Origin: Kalmusia sp. IMI 367209
Taxonomy: Eukaryota; Ascomycota; Dothideomycetes; Pleosporales; Didymosphaeriaceae
Direction: 5' to 3'
DNA: 64,000 bases
Assembly: GCA_027946365.1 (NCBI GenBank)
Contig: JAPEUQ010000007.1
Coordinates: 248,001 to 312,000 of the forward strand
Shown: piece by piece, positions 11,601-22,622 of the stretch
How the letters are laid out: each line of letters opens with the position of its first letter
Numbering within the stretch: the first letter of the stretch is position 1
The notes under the pieces: generated by a model
The model's database searches: none
Told to the model about the DNA's origin: nothing
Seen by the model: the letters and a program-made list of their open reading frames with translations, nothing else
Position numbers and translations under genes: made by a program

Positions 11601-13622
11601 GCTCTGGTTCGGCTTCGCGCTCTTCAGTCCCTTGTTCTTGTGCTTGCTGCAACGGTGGTGCTGCATCAAGAGGAGGATCATCGGTGTCGGATTCTAAGCC
11701 ATCTCTGTATGAATCTGAACCGCAAGTGGATAGATTAGAATTAGCATCGCCAGCTTCTGAGGCATCGGCATAGTGAGCTGCGTCCGCTTCAAGCAAGCCC
11801 CCTGCGAGTTTAGGGGGCGTTGATGATGTTGCAATTGAATCGCTGTAGTCATCGTCTAATGCTTTGGCCTTGCCTTTATCATTCGCAGACTCTTGGTCGC
11901 TTTTCTCGACAACAATGTCTGGAACTTGTTGCCAACTCTCGCTACTATGATCACTGCCTTGTTCTTGATCATTCGTGGATGTGTCCCAAAGCTTGTTACC
12001 GGATGCGTTCTCTGCCACCTCGTCTTCCCATGAGTCAGGAACGGCGGCAGCAGACCTCTCGGCAACGGCTTCCGTTGTTCCCAGGTACATTCGCAAATGA
12101 CCACGAGTGATCCTCCTCTAATTGCCGTTGAATCTCTGTGGCAATAAATGATCGGCCTCTCGCTGGCATGTTTGGTCTCCTTGAAGGCGATGTGGATGGC
12201 GTGTGCGAACTTGTCGGCTGCTCCTGGTCGCCATCTGGGTTGTTTGCAGGACTGCTCGAACGCTCAGGGTGAGAACGCCCTCGGGGGACCGTTGGCTCTG
12301 ATCGCTCTCGAGCCTTTCGTAATGCCTCTTCAATCAGATCATCTGGGAGTTGCTCGAAAATCCACTTGGTTTCATCGCCTACGTCTTCCTGCTTCGTAGT
12401 CCTAATCAAAACAAGAGTAGCTTCATCAAGGAGCGCATCGGAGACTTCACCGCTCTCGCGCCACGTTCGAAAAGCATCATTGGCTAGCCGCTCCGCATAT
12501 GGAGAAGGCGGCAATGTTGCGGGTGTCCCATCGTCATCTTCTCTCTCTGCAGTTCCCGCGGCGTCGAGCTCCTGCACCGGGTCATGGATATGTTCGGCGG
12601 CGCCTTCGTCCTCGACATCGTTCTCCTGGTGTTCGGGCATCTGATTCGCAGCCGCAGCGGCTGCATCCTCTGCTACCATATTGATGACGGGCTGCTGTTG
12701 CACAACCCATTCGCGAATTAGGAATATTAAAATGAATGCGACCACAACGGCGAGGGTGATAATTTGGCCCTCAAGCACGTCGATTAAGAATCTATTGGCG
12801 GCCTGCGAAGGAAACCAGTTAAAGAAGGAGACGTCGGAAAGAAGGGAAGGGTTTCGCGGGCCTAGGTAATCCGCCGTGGCGTTCGCCTCTGTGCTGTTCA
12901 AAGCTGGGGGGAGGTACCAGCGTGTGGAGCGGATGGGCGAAGCCGAAGAAGAATCGTTTTGCAATGTTCCAAATGGTCGGCTCGCCGGCGCTCATGTTTA
13001 CTGTCTGCGAGAAGGGCGTTAAAAGGTTCGGGGTCGGTAGGTCTATCGACCGGTTTGCGGCTTTGGCTGCTTTGACGGCAGCATGGACCGCGTTTAAATC
13101 GTAGACGGAAGAAATGAAGGTTTCGTTTCCAGAGCCGCGAAGATCAATGTAGTCGTCGCGATTCCATCCCCCGTCTCCAACCCAGAAGAGGCTCCGCCAA
13201 ACGACACGCATGCACCAGGGCAAAAATACCAGCCAGACCGAGCCCACCAGAACAGCGCGACACCATGTCATGAACAGCTTAAGTATGTGTACAGCGGCCC
13301 GACGGAGGAAGACCGAGGTGGGTATCGTAATGGGCATGCTGGGATGGTATAGCTTAGTGAAGCGGAAGGACGTCTTGCACAGCTCGCAGTACTTCTTCTG
13401 CGAATGCGAAAGCCACTCCATGAGGCATTCCTGGTGCACGTATTTGATGCTGCCACTGCATTTGCACGGGAAGAATAGTGGCTCCTCGGGCGTGCCCTCT
13501 CCTCGACATATGCGGCAAGTGTCGACATCGTCTTTGTCTGGCACCTGCGCATTGGATGACGGGCCGGTTGGCGGGAGCGCATCTGGCTGCGGGAGCAGGT
13601 CGGATGGGGCTGCGGTAGCCAT
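8683..13622 (-). CDS. doa10: ER-membrane RING-CH E3 ubiquitin ligase Doa10/Ssm4 (MARCH6 family), two apparent frame breaks
   Basis: Doa10 ubiquitinates misfolded and short-lived proteins at the ER and inner nuclear membrane (ERAD-C). Residues 36-82 form a C4HC3 RING-CH finger (CRIC...PCKCSGS...VHQECLMEWL...CELC). Many membrane helices follow, as in the 14-helix family, including a pair next to VVQQQPVINM. A long acidic insert lies between. The gene is read in three successive open frames: 13622 to about 12910, then to about 12080, then to 8683. No usable intron explains the shifts. Removing one base from the G6 run at 12906-12911 and one from the CCC at 12080-12082 joins everything into 1645 residues, matching fungal Doa10 size. 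I treat it as one gene; the two breaks may be sequence errors or real lesions. Confidence 0.88.
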
Positions 13623-14634
13623 GGCTTAGCAGACACGACTGGGACCGAGCGGTTGTGGGCGTGTGCGTGTGCGTGTGCGTGGGCGTGGTTGTGTCGAGGC
13701 GTGGTGCCGCTGTGGGGACCTCATGAGCGCATCGGAGGTGAGGGGGGGCGCCGGCGTGGGGTCGCACTGAATTTTGGACGGATCGGTAGAGGCCGTGGAA
13801 GGTGAGAGACGGCAGGATGATTGAGAGGGCTTAGGTGCGCAGTGAATGAGGCAGTTGCAGAGGCTAGATTGATGGAATGGGACGTTTGGGTGAGCTGCAC
13901 GCGGAGGTTTGTCCAGTCGCCGCCGCGGCGTCGGGACGGGCTTGCCTGGTCTGGTCTGGGGTGTTAGCCTTACAGCCTCGCTCTGATTGACCTACGATGC
14001 ACGCGAGCAGACCCCCAGCCAAGTGCATATCAAGAAATCGTTTAGAACTTGCAAACAAAATGCCCAGGCCACTGCGCAGCTTCATGCATGTCAGACCAAC
14101 TATGGCGTCACGATAGCAGATACGCTGCCAGACAAAGAGAGAGCAAGCGGCGTCCCAAGTACGCGCCAGCAAAAACTTGCCGGCTGTGGGATTTCACTGC
14201 ATGGTCTGATACTGCAACAGCCTCCTGGGCCGCCCGACGAAAACCACACGTCTCAGCATCGTGCCGTGTTCTTTTCACGCTCCACGCTCCCCAATCCGCA
14301 CTAACTGCGCAAGCGCACCGCGCCGTTGATCGCGACCAAGTTCACACCGCACGCGAATCGCACGTGCTCTGACATCATCCCTGCTCGCCGGCGTGTTTGG
14401 AGCTTGCATCCTGGGCTGCCGCCCATCATCTCTCACATTTGACACTTCGACCCACCTGCGACGACAACTCACAGCTCCGTACGTGCCTCGCCTGTTAACA
14501 TCTACCTGCATCCACTAATCTGCCCATCGTAGAGGCCTGTCGACCCAGTGTGATCGTTAACTTCGTCCCACGTGAACATCGTCAACGATCGGACCTGCGC
14601 GCACGCTTCATACGCACGCTCCGGGGCTGCAGCA
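13623..14634. other. Divergent intergenic region with GT/GC-rich microsatellite
   Basis: About 1 kb separates the DOA10 start from the repeat-protein start. A short imperfect (gtgtgc)n repeat lies at about 13655-13690, just upstream of DOA10. The remainder is probably 5' UTRs and promoters. Overlapping open frames on both strands look non-coding. Confidence 0.55.
13655..13690. repeat. Imperfect GTGTGC microsatellite
   Basis: Alternating purine-pyrimidine hexamers (gtgtgc units) run for about 35 bases directly upstream of the DOA10 start codon. Confidence 0.7.
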
Positions 14635-17600
14635 ATGGCTGGCCAAAGCAATGGCCGGGCGAAGAAGCCCAACAAAGCCACGCCCAACGGCAAGCTGAAC
14701 GGCTCTCTAAATGGACACGCCGAAAAGTCCAAGATGACAAGCCCTCAAGTGCGATCAAACAACACCACCAGGGCAAAACCGAGGAAATCATGGGCCGGTA
14801 GCTTTGCCAATGTTGTGGGAAGGTACGTTTACTTCTCTAGCGGGCTTGTGGACGCGCCAGGATGGAGAAGAAGCTGGTGTGCGGCAACCCTTCACCTGGT
14901 CCCAATCCATACCTGGTTCCATTCCATCACTCCGTAGATCATCACATTATGACTGACTGTTGTTAGACTGATATCTTGGTATCTCATCGTCACGGTTCTA
15001 TTTCGATGCCCTTCGTCGCTCCCGCAACTATCCGAGACGTCTCCGCAAGTATGCAAGCCATATCTGCACGCCCGATCATATGCCGCTCCATACCTAGACC
15101 CCTACTACCAAACCTATGTTGCGCCGCAGGTCGATAAGGTCAAGCCGTATGTAGACTCTTTTGACCAACGCGTGTATACTCCCGTTTCGACCTTTGCGAA
15201 AGACCAGTACGCTACCTACGGCGCCCACCGCGTCGAGCAGGCGCAGAAATATGCCGAAGCCGAATGGGCCAGAACCGCACGGCCCCAACTTCAAAACATC
15301 CAGAACAAAGCATATGTGCAGTACGAACAATACCTAGGTCCGCATGTCAAGACAGCTTCGGAAGCTGTTGGCCCATACCTTGAACAGACAAAAGATAGCT
15401 TGGTTGAGATATATCATCTGAGCATCCTTCCGACTTACGAAGCAGTACTACCGTATGCTCGGCAAGGATATGCGCAAGGCCATCATGTCACAACGCATAT
15501 CATCTTCCCGGGTGTGCAGTCTGTGAGAGATGCCACCTGGAAATTCGTCTCCCGAACACTCTGGCCTTATGTGCGAGTTCTTTACGGCGACAATGTCGAG
15601 CCTCAACTTGTGCGGATCCGCGAAAGGCTTGGTCGATACAAGGATCAGCAGAAAGTTGAGTCTGTAGCTGAGGCTGTCGAATCGAAAACGTAGGTACTTC
15701 ACCACCTCGGCTTATCGTTTGCTAATACTGAGTAGGACCGCACTGCCAGAGACTGATGAAACTGCCTCCACGATCGCCGTCTCCCCTCCGGTCAGCGCCT
15801 CTACCCAGACCACGAAGTCTGGCTGGGGTGTGCTCGACGACTTCTTCGGCGCTGGATCAAGTGCAACATCGGCAGGATCTGAGGTCGAGACCAAGACGCC
15901 TACTCAACCGGAAAAGCCTCAGCTCACTGGTGCGGAGCTCCGGGAAAAGCTCAACCAGGATCTTCGAGAATGGCAGACTAAGTTTGCAACTGCCGCCGAC
16001 AAAGGTGCGGAGGACCTTGACACACGGGTCGCTGACATTACCGAGCGGCAGATAGAGAACGGTGTCAACGGACACGGCGCCGCTCTCATCATCCAACTTG
16101 AAGAGACGGCTGAGTCGACAGTCTCTTCGCTCAAGAAGTTGATCAAGCAAACAGTGAAAGCGTTACCCGAGGATGCGTCGGAAGAACAGCTGGAGCAAGC
16201 TCATGAGAAATGTATCACTAAGACACGAGAGCTTGGACTCGCTGTCAAGGACAAGGCCCAAGCCGTTCGCAGTTGGAAATCCGCATTTGACCTGGAAACC
16301 GATAACCTCGTTCGTGCCGCTGTTGCAAGCACCGTTGAAGTTCTTGACAGAATTCATGGCTTAGGTCTCCAGGAGGTCGGTATGCGCTGGGCTTGGACTG
16401 ATGGCGTGGAGTACACAGACTGGAAGAACTACCACAAGCTGAGGCACACTCTCACAGAGTGGCAGGAGGAGGTTGAAGCCGTCGGGTCCAAACACGAAGG
16501 TCTGCGCCTTGCGCACGAAGAGGCTGCGAAGCTGGAAGAGAAGGCGATGTCGATAGCCTCGACAATGGTCAACGAGCTCGTGCGATTGAAGGATGTTGCG
16601 AAGTGGAAAATTTGGGCAGAAGATGCTACTGATGACTTTTCGGATAAGAAGGTCCCAGTCAGAGCGTACAAAGCCGCTCAGCAAGTCATCGAGAATGCAC
16701 AGGATGTCTCCTCGAAAGCTTCTGAAGCCATTCTCGGTTCACAAACCCCAGCTAGCGAGAGTATCGCATCTGCAGTCAAGGAGTCGGCTTCCAGTGTCTC
16801 GTCGAAGCTTTCGGACAATATTGTAGGCTCGGAGACTCCTGCTACCGAAAGCCTTGCATCCGCTGTCGAGCAATCTGTTTTAGATGCCTCTTCTAAGCTT
16901 TCCGAGACTATCATTGGCTCAGAAACACCTGCTGCTGAAAGTCTAGCATCGTTGTTGAAGTCCGAAGTTTCCAAGGCATCCTACAAAGCGTCCGAGGCCG
17001 CTTCCAGCGTAGAAGAGAATATTGGATCTGCAACCCAAGCAGTGAAGGAAAATGCTGAAGAAGCTGCGTCTACGGCTTCGGAAGTTCCCAAGAAAGTCTG
17101 GGGTGGAGCAAATGCGCAACTCCTTGCGGAAGCTAAGCAGATCATATTTGATGATGTGCTTGACGACGACGAAGAAGAAACTTATTCTGAGAAGATTCAG
17201 AGCTTGGTCGCTGACGCTGGAGACCGGGCTTCCGACTTAAGCCGGGCAGTTAGCCAAGCTCTTATCAGACCGACCAAAACTCAAGGCACTGCTGAGTCGG
17301 TCACTTCAATAGCAAGTGAACAGTATGCAAAGGCCTTAGCCGCGGCATCGAGCGTTCTCTATGGAACCCAACAGCCACCTCTCGAGAGCGCTACTAGCCT
17401 TGCGGCAGATAAGTTTGCACAAGCCGTCACTGCGTAAGTTTGGAACTTCCACAGCTTATGCGAATGACTAACGTTACTATAGTGCTTCTTACGCCATCTA
17501 CGGTACACCCTCACCTACTGCAGTCATACAGACTATTCGAACGCACGCTAGCTCCCGCTACAACGAAGCTGTAAGTCTTGCCAATGAGCAATTCGAGAAC

Positions 17601-19191
17601 GCCAAGTCCCAGCTCTCCGTGTTGGTGTCGGGTACAACGAAGCCTGCTCACGAGACAATGCTATCAATGATTGAGAAGGCGTACTCGGATTCACTGGCAG
17701 CCGCTAGCGAAAGGTTAGATGCTGCTCTGCAATACACACAGTCTGTAAAGAGCTACGCGGCGGGTCCTACTCAAGGTTATCTGGAGTCGGTCTCTTCAAT
17801 TGCATCGTCCAGACTGTCCGAAGGGTTGAGCCACGCGTCTGCCCAGTTTTCTTCCCAGCCAACCCCTGCTCTTGATGGAGCACGCCGACAATACTACGAA
17901 GCGATTGGTTTGGCCCACGCACGATACTCCGAGTTCCTCGGTGCTGCTTCCAGTGCCGTGTATGGAGCTGAACAAGGCACAGTGGAATCACTCGCTTCAG
18001 TAGCTTCCGCCTCTGCCGCTTCACTTGCATCCCAAGTTAGCTCTGGCGTTGTCGGTACGGAAACTCCATGGGCCCAGTCGGTGGCGTCAGAGGTCTCTAG
18101 CTCGGCGCAGTCATATGCATCAGATGTTTCTGGATCCGCAAAGTCGGCTGCGGCCAAAGCTCAGGAGGCAGCCGAATCGCTGGCTTCTCAGGTTAGCTCC
18201 GGCGTCATCGGATCGGAGACTCCATGGGCAGAGTCCGTTGCCTCACAGGCAAGCCAGAATTGGGACGCTCTTATCGCAAAGGCAAGCAACCAGGTTTACG
18301 GCGCACCAACTCCTTGGGCGGAATCAGTGTACTCCCAAGCCGGCGCCTATGCTGCCCAGGCCACTGCCCAGGCTGCGGAGCAGGCTGCCGCGGTTCAAGC
18401 CCTTATCTCCGAATTGGTAGTTGGGAAGGAGCCAGACTTTACCGAGAGCGTTATGAATCGCTTTTCTTCTGTGTACTACATCGGTCTCCCAGCAGCCGTG
18501 TCTTCGGTCAACTCCTTTGCTTCTGAGAACTACGAAGCTGCAAGCTCCTATGCCGGTGAGAGCTACGAAGCTGTCACAGAATATGCTGCCGATGCTTACG
18601 CTTCGGCGTCCTCAGTTGTCAGCTCCGTGTTCATTCCTCCTCCAGCCATCGAGACCATTCTCAGCCAGGTAAACGACCAACTTAATGCGGCTGTAGAAAG
18701 CGCATCTGTTGCTGTATATGGCACGCAAAAAAGGTACTGTAGAGCAGGCCAGCGAGTCCGTCGCCAGCGCCTATTCCTCAATTCAAGCAAAGGCCAGCGA
18801 AGCCATCTACGGCACCCAGCATGCCTCGGACAATTTCGCCGCAGTAGCTTCCAGTGCACAAGCAGCTATCAGCGAGGCCATCTTCGGCGCGCCCACACCT
18901 GCTGACTACGCGGCGTCTGTGACGAGCGGTGCCGGAAGTGTATACAGCTCCATCTCTTCCGTGGCGAGCGAGAAGGCCGCTGATGCAGCTGCGGCTGTTA
19001 GTGAGGCTATCTATGGGCCCGAGCAGGGCGCAGTAGAGAGCGCGAGCAGTAGGCTCGCTGTTGCGGTTGAAGCGGCCAATTCACGCATCAGTGAGCTCTA
19101 CGCTGCGGCAGCTAGCAATGCAGAATCAGCAGCGAGTAGCGCGAGCAGCATTGCCGCAGAGGCGACGCAGCGCGTGAAGGACGAGTTGTAA
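14635..19191 (+). CDS. Large Ala/Ser-rich repeat protein with N-terminal membrane segment, fungal-specific; one apparent frame break
   Basis: Four exons: 14635-14822, 14967-15689, 15736-17433 and 17483-19191. Residues 1-62 are basic and Asn/Lys-rich. The next residues (LISWYLIVTVLF) form a hydrophobic membrane segment. Residues 85-300 are a conserved aromatic-rich part (YAAPYLDPYYQTYVAPQVDKV...). Similar proteins in other fungi are sometimes labelled 'hoxa13-like', but no homeobox is visible. A charged helical region follows. From about residue 650 to the end there are many degenerate repeats of the form YG(S/T)xxPxxES(V/L)AS. The frame breaks at the A6 run 18727-18732; removing one A gives a continuous 1438-residue protein. 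The role is unknown. Amphipathic repeats plus a membrane anchor suggest a membrane or lipid-droplet surface protein; that is inference. Confidence 0.82.
16690..19130 (+). repeat. Coding tandem repeats, about 30-45 codons per unit, degenerate
   Basis: The encoded protein repeats a module built as a Ser/Ala-rich helix followed by (Y/I/V)x-G-x-x-x-P/G-x-x-E/Q-S-(V/I/L)-A-S. Clear copies occur near 16735 (GSQTPASESIAS), 16822, 16916, 17362, 17500, 17630, 17762, 17962, 18053, 18206, 18299, 18716, 18809, 18888 and 19013. DNA-level similarity between copies is modest, so the array is old rather than recently expanded. Confidence 0.75.
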
Positions 19192-20133
19192 ACGCGCCTG
19201 GTCATGGAGCCATCGAATACGAAGAAGCACACAGCTTCAGTCCGACCTTCCATCCCCTATCCCCACACGAAATTGAAGGAACGAAGGAACGAACATGTAA
19301 ATCTCATCCCAACCAACGAACACACACTCTCTCTCCACCACGCGCGCACCCCTCCGCTCCACCATCAACAGAACATACACACCCTCCTTACGCAGACACG
19401 GCGCACGTCGCCATCGCAGCAACACAACACATCACATCTTTCCCGAATATCCTCGCGCTATTTCTTCCGGGCTCATATCAGCGGCGGTTATGTATCTCAT
19501 GCTCTTGCGGGATTCCCCACGTAGTCATTGTCATTGTCACTGTTACATCCATTTTCAGCCGGACTGGGGTGGACACGCACGTACGAGAGAGAACGAGCGA
19601 GGACGATATTATGCTGTGTATGATTTAGTGTTTTGGTCTTGTTTTTAGCTTGTTTTGCTGTTTCTTCGTCGAGTTCAGGTAGTCTAGGACTAGTCAGTTC
19701 GGCCGGGCAAGCAGTGAATATACCCTTTTTACTTCTACCCTTTTTTTTTGACCGTGATGTGTATGTACGTGTCGTAACGTATTCGATTATCCCAAATCTC
19801 GAACGAATGGTCTTCACAGTGCATGGGAAAAGAGTTAGAGATCTTCAGTCGTTGATTCATGTCATTGAGTTTGTGGTGTTGTTGCTACATACAGTCCGTC
19901 CGAACCATTCCATTTCAATCCATCCATTCCATCTTACTCATTGCATCGCACCGTCGTGGTATCTAGCTGCTGATCCGATCCGGTCCAATTATACACTGCA
20001 CAATCAATATGCACAAAGCAATCTAAACTCAATGCCGTCGCTCGCCGATGATATTGAATCGCTCAGACGAACCCCTAACGCCAAACAATGCCTATCCGAT
20101 CCATAAACCGATATCAAACCGTTCATTCATTCT
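19192..20133. other. Convergent intergenic region
   Basis: The region lies between two convergent stop codons and contains pyrimidine-rich and A/C-rich stretches, including a T9 run near 19742. An open frame of 157 codons at 19633-20106 is of doubtful composition and is not called. No RNA gene was recognised. Confidence 0.5.
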
Positions 20134-21636
20134 TCAAGCATCGGAATCGCTCAAGGAGTCACGTCTCACCGTCCTCACTCCACCGCGCCGATATCCCGCC
20201 ATGACGTCCCGGCCACCACGTTCAGAGCGTTTAGGCGGCTGCCTCGGTCCACCGACCTGGCTCACGCTCTCGCTCACGCCGACGCTGCCGGCTTGGCTCA
20301 GGCCGGGAATGTGGCATGGGTATGCGATGGTGCCGCGCACATCGCCGTTCGCCGCGGTGAAGATGTCTGAGGCGTTGGTGGACTGGCGAGCGGGACGGTG
20401 GTGCTTGCGAGGCGATTGCGAGGTAGGACGGGAGCGGGACTCGTGACGTGGACGGGACTGGCTGCGTGAGGCGCGCGAGCGCTCCGCGTTGGGGCGGTAG
20501 TCCGAGTAGTATGAGGATTCTGGAATTTCGGAGGGTGCGGCGCGAGATTGGGTGTCGGTGTAGACGCCCGTATAGACGGTTCGGTCGTCGCCGGTGGTGA
20601 AGGAATATGCAGCGGAGGGGGGAGCACGACGAGCAGACGGACCCGGAGCCTCGGAGGGAGCGGTGTACTCGGTTTGGGCGGCGGTGTATTCGGTTTCGAG
20701 GGCGGTGTACTCTGTCATTGCAGGTCCACCGACCTCCGAGGGCGCGGCTTCGGATTTGGCTTTCTTCGCTTTCTTCTGCTCGGCCTTCTCCTTCTTTGCA
20801 GCTGCTTTCTCGGCTTCCTTCTGGGCTTTGGCTTCGGCGGCGGCGGTCTTAGCGGCTTCTTTCTCGGCGAGCTTAGCCTTCTTCATGCGCTCCTTTGCAC
20901 GCTGCTCCTTGGCTTTGGCTTCTTTCTTCTCGTCCTTTGGTGACTTCTTGTCCTTGACGAGAGGGCGGCCGGAGACGTTGGAGCCGAGCTCGGACGGTTC
21001 GGTGCCAGTAGCAGAGTAGTCGGTGTACATGCCATCGGCTTGACGATTGAGGCCACCGACACGAGCAGGACGCTCACCGCGATAGTCACGGAGGTCGCGG
21101 TCCTTGTAGTCGTTGTCATGCTCGTGACGGCGCTTCTTCTTTTTCTTCTCTCCGTCACCACCACGGATGCCAAAGTGGCGGCGGCTTTTGCCCTCCTCCA
21201 CCTCGCGCATCTCGCTGAAGTCGGCACTCGTTCCGGTCTCATCGGTGTAGCCCACGCTGCTCTCGGCACCATAGCTGCCGCCGTGCACGACACTGCCGCC
21301 GCCCAGCTTTGTGCTCTTGGTCGCGTTACTCAGCGTCTTCCCGTCAGGTCCCTTGCGACGTAACACGGTCGACTTGTAGTCCTCCCAATCATTCCTCTGC
21401 CACTTGAAGCCGCCGTTCTTGGCGCGGAAGAAGAACCACAACGCGGTGAGCGTCATGCCCAGGCCGATGAGAGCAAAGCCAATCTGGAAACCCAGGTTGT
21501 TATACGCCTGCGGAGGCTTCGAGCCCTGCGCTGGGTTAACTTTGTAGGCGGCACGCTTCGCCATGTGAATGTCGTGGACGGCCATGGGCGAGAAGCCGTC
21601 CATGTTGGAGGTGATGGTGAGCGGTGAGGGCGCCAT
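20134..21636 (-). CDS. Single-pass membrane protein with long charged cytosolic tail, fungal-specific
   Basis: A single exon encodes 500 residues. Residues 45-70 hold one membrane helix (GFQIGFALIGLGMTLTALWF). It is followed by FFRAKNGGFKWQRNDWEDYKSTVLRRKGPDG, a well-conserved juxtamembrane patch that I recall from many ascomycete hypothetical proteins. The rest is low complexity: a KKKKKR cluster, a Lys/Glu/Ala-rich probable coiled coil at about residues 240-300, a repeated TEYTA(L/A)xTEYTA motif, and Arg/Ser-rich stretches. No catalytic domain is visible. The short N-terminus with no signal peptide suggests an internal signal anchor. Function unknown. Confidence 0.8.
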   Translation of the reverse strand: MAPSPLTITSNMDGFSPMAVHDIHMAKRAAYKVNPAQGSKPPQAYNNLGFQIGFALIGLGMTLTALWFFFRAKNGGFKWQRNDWEDYKSTVLRRKGPDGKTLSNATKSTKLGGGSVVHGGSYGAESSVGYTDETGTSADFSEMREVEEGKSRRHFGIRGGDGEKKKKKRRHEHDNDYKDRDLRDYRGERPARVGGLNRQADGMYTDYSATGTEPSELGSNVSGRPLVKDKKSPKDEKKEAKAKEQRAKERMKKAKLAEKEAAKTAAAEAKAQKEAEKAAAKKEKAEQKKAKKAKSEAAPSEVGGPAMTEYTALETEYTAAQTEYTAPSEAPGPSARRAPPSAAYSFTTGDDRTVYTGVYTDTQSRAAPSEIPESSYYSDYRPNAERSRASRSQSRPRHESRSRPTSQSPRKHHRPARQSTNASDIFTAANGDVRGTIAYPCHIPGLSQAGSVGVSESVSQVGGPRQPPKRSERGGRDVMAGYRRGGVRTVRRDSLSDSDA

Positions 21637-22622
21637 CGTGGGCGGGTTGGAAGGGTGCAGCGAGCGTCAACTATTGATTTAGTCAGGTGAAATGGTCTGT
21701 AGTGATAAGAGGTGGTTTGGGGAGGTGGAGCTGCAGCTCCGTTGACTTCTCTTTGACTCTGGTGTGGCTGGTTTGGTGAGGAGGTTGGGAAGCGAGGCTG
21801 GGAAAATGACGTGACACAACAAACATTGGCCCGTGGTGCGTCGCGCCGGACAACGGGACCCCAGCCACCTTGAAACATCAGAACACGAACACAGCGTTGC
21901 AGGTACTACGAGACCCATCTTAAATGTCTTACGTAACACTGCGAAAGTTGGAGAACTAGGATTTCCTTCTCTGGCACAATAGACGCCAAACAGTTCACGA
22001 CTTTTCTCGTATTCCATTGACTTGTTTGCGCCTCAACCCGCCATGATCCAAAAGAGTCTCTAAGAGTATCGGGCACCAATGCGATTAAACAAGATATACA
22101 TGCTAGTCAGCCATGCAAGGCTTGCAGTGTGCGGTGTGAACTGAATGGTCTCTACCAAAACCAATGGCACACATCGCGATGAATGTTTATTGACACGAGG
22201 ACTTGGGTGAAGGCCGTAGTGTAAATCCGCATCTAAAGCATCATTTGCAGCGGGATGCAGTATTTGAACAAATTCGGTAAACATTATCGTACATGAAAAA
22301 TGAGTAAGCTCCACATCAAAAAACTATGATTATGCTGTCGTGGAACGATCTTAGAGGCCAATGGTAAAGCTTTTGGCCTTTCTGGTCGATTAGTAGGAGT
22401 CCACGCGACTGTAGAAAGGACACACGTACTCACCTCCGTGGGGAATACTTTATACATCTATCTCTACAGATTTTCTTTTGCTATGAACTCGAGGTTTATA
22501 CCTTCATGCAACGTAGAAAGAAATCTCAAAGCTCGTCTCTTTCCGGGAATTCGGACTGCGACAGCTCACTGGGAAGAATAAGATGTCAGATAATATACAA
22601 GTCCCCACTATCGCACGCAAAC
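21637..22622. other. Intergenic region, no gene seen
   Basis: This stretch holds the promoter of the minus-strand membrane-protein gene and the 3' flank of the BBE gene. The larger open frames near 21640-22017 are antisense or frame shadows. Confidence 0.5.

Noticed and set aside
12892..12912. Very short GT...AG interval as an intron explaining the first DOA10 frame break
   Set aside because: It would be only 14 bases, below any functional size, and leads to a stop.
19633..20106. 157-codon open frame downstream of the repeat protein
   Set aside because: It lies in a convergent 3' region, has no known motif and uneven composition, and shows no promoter context.
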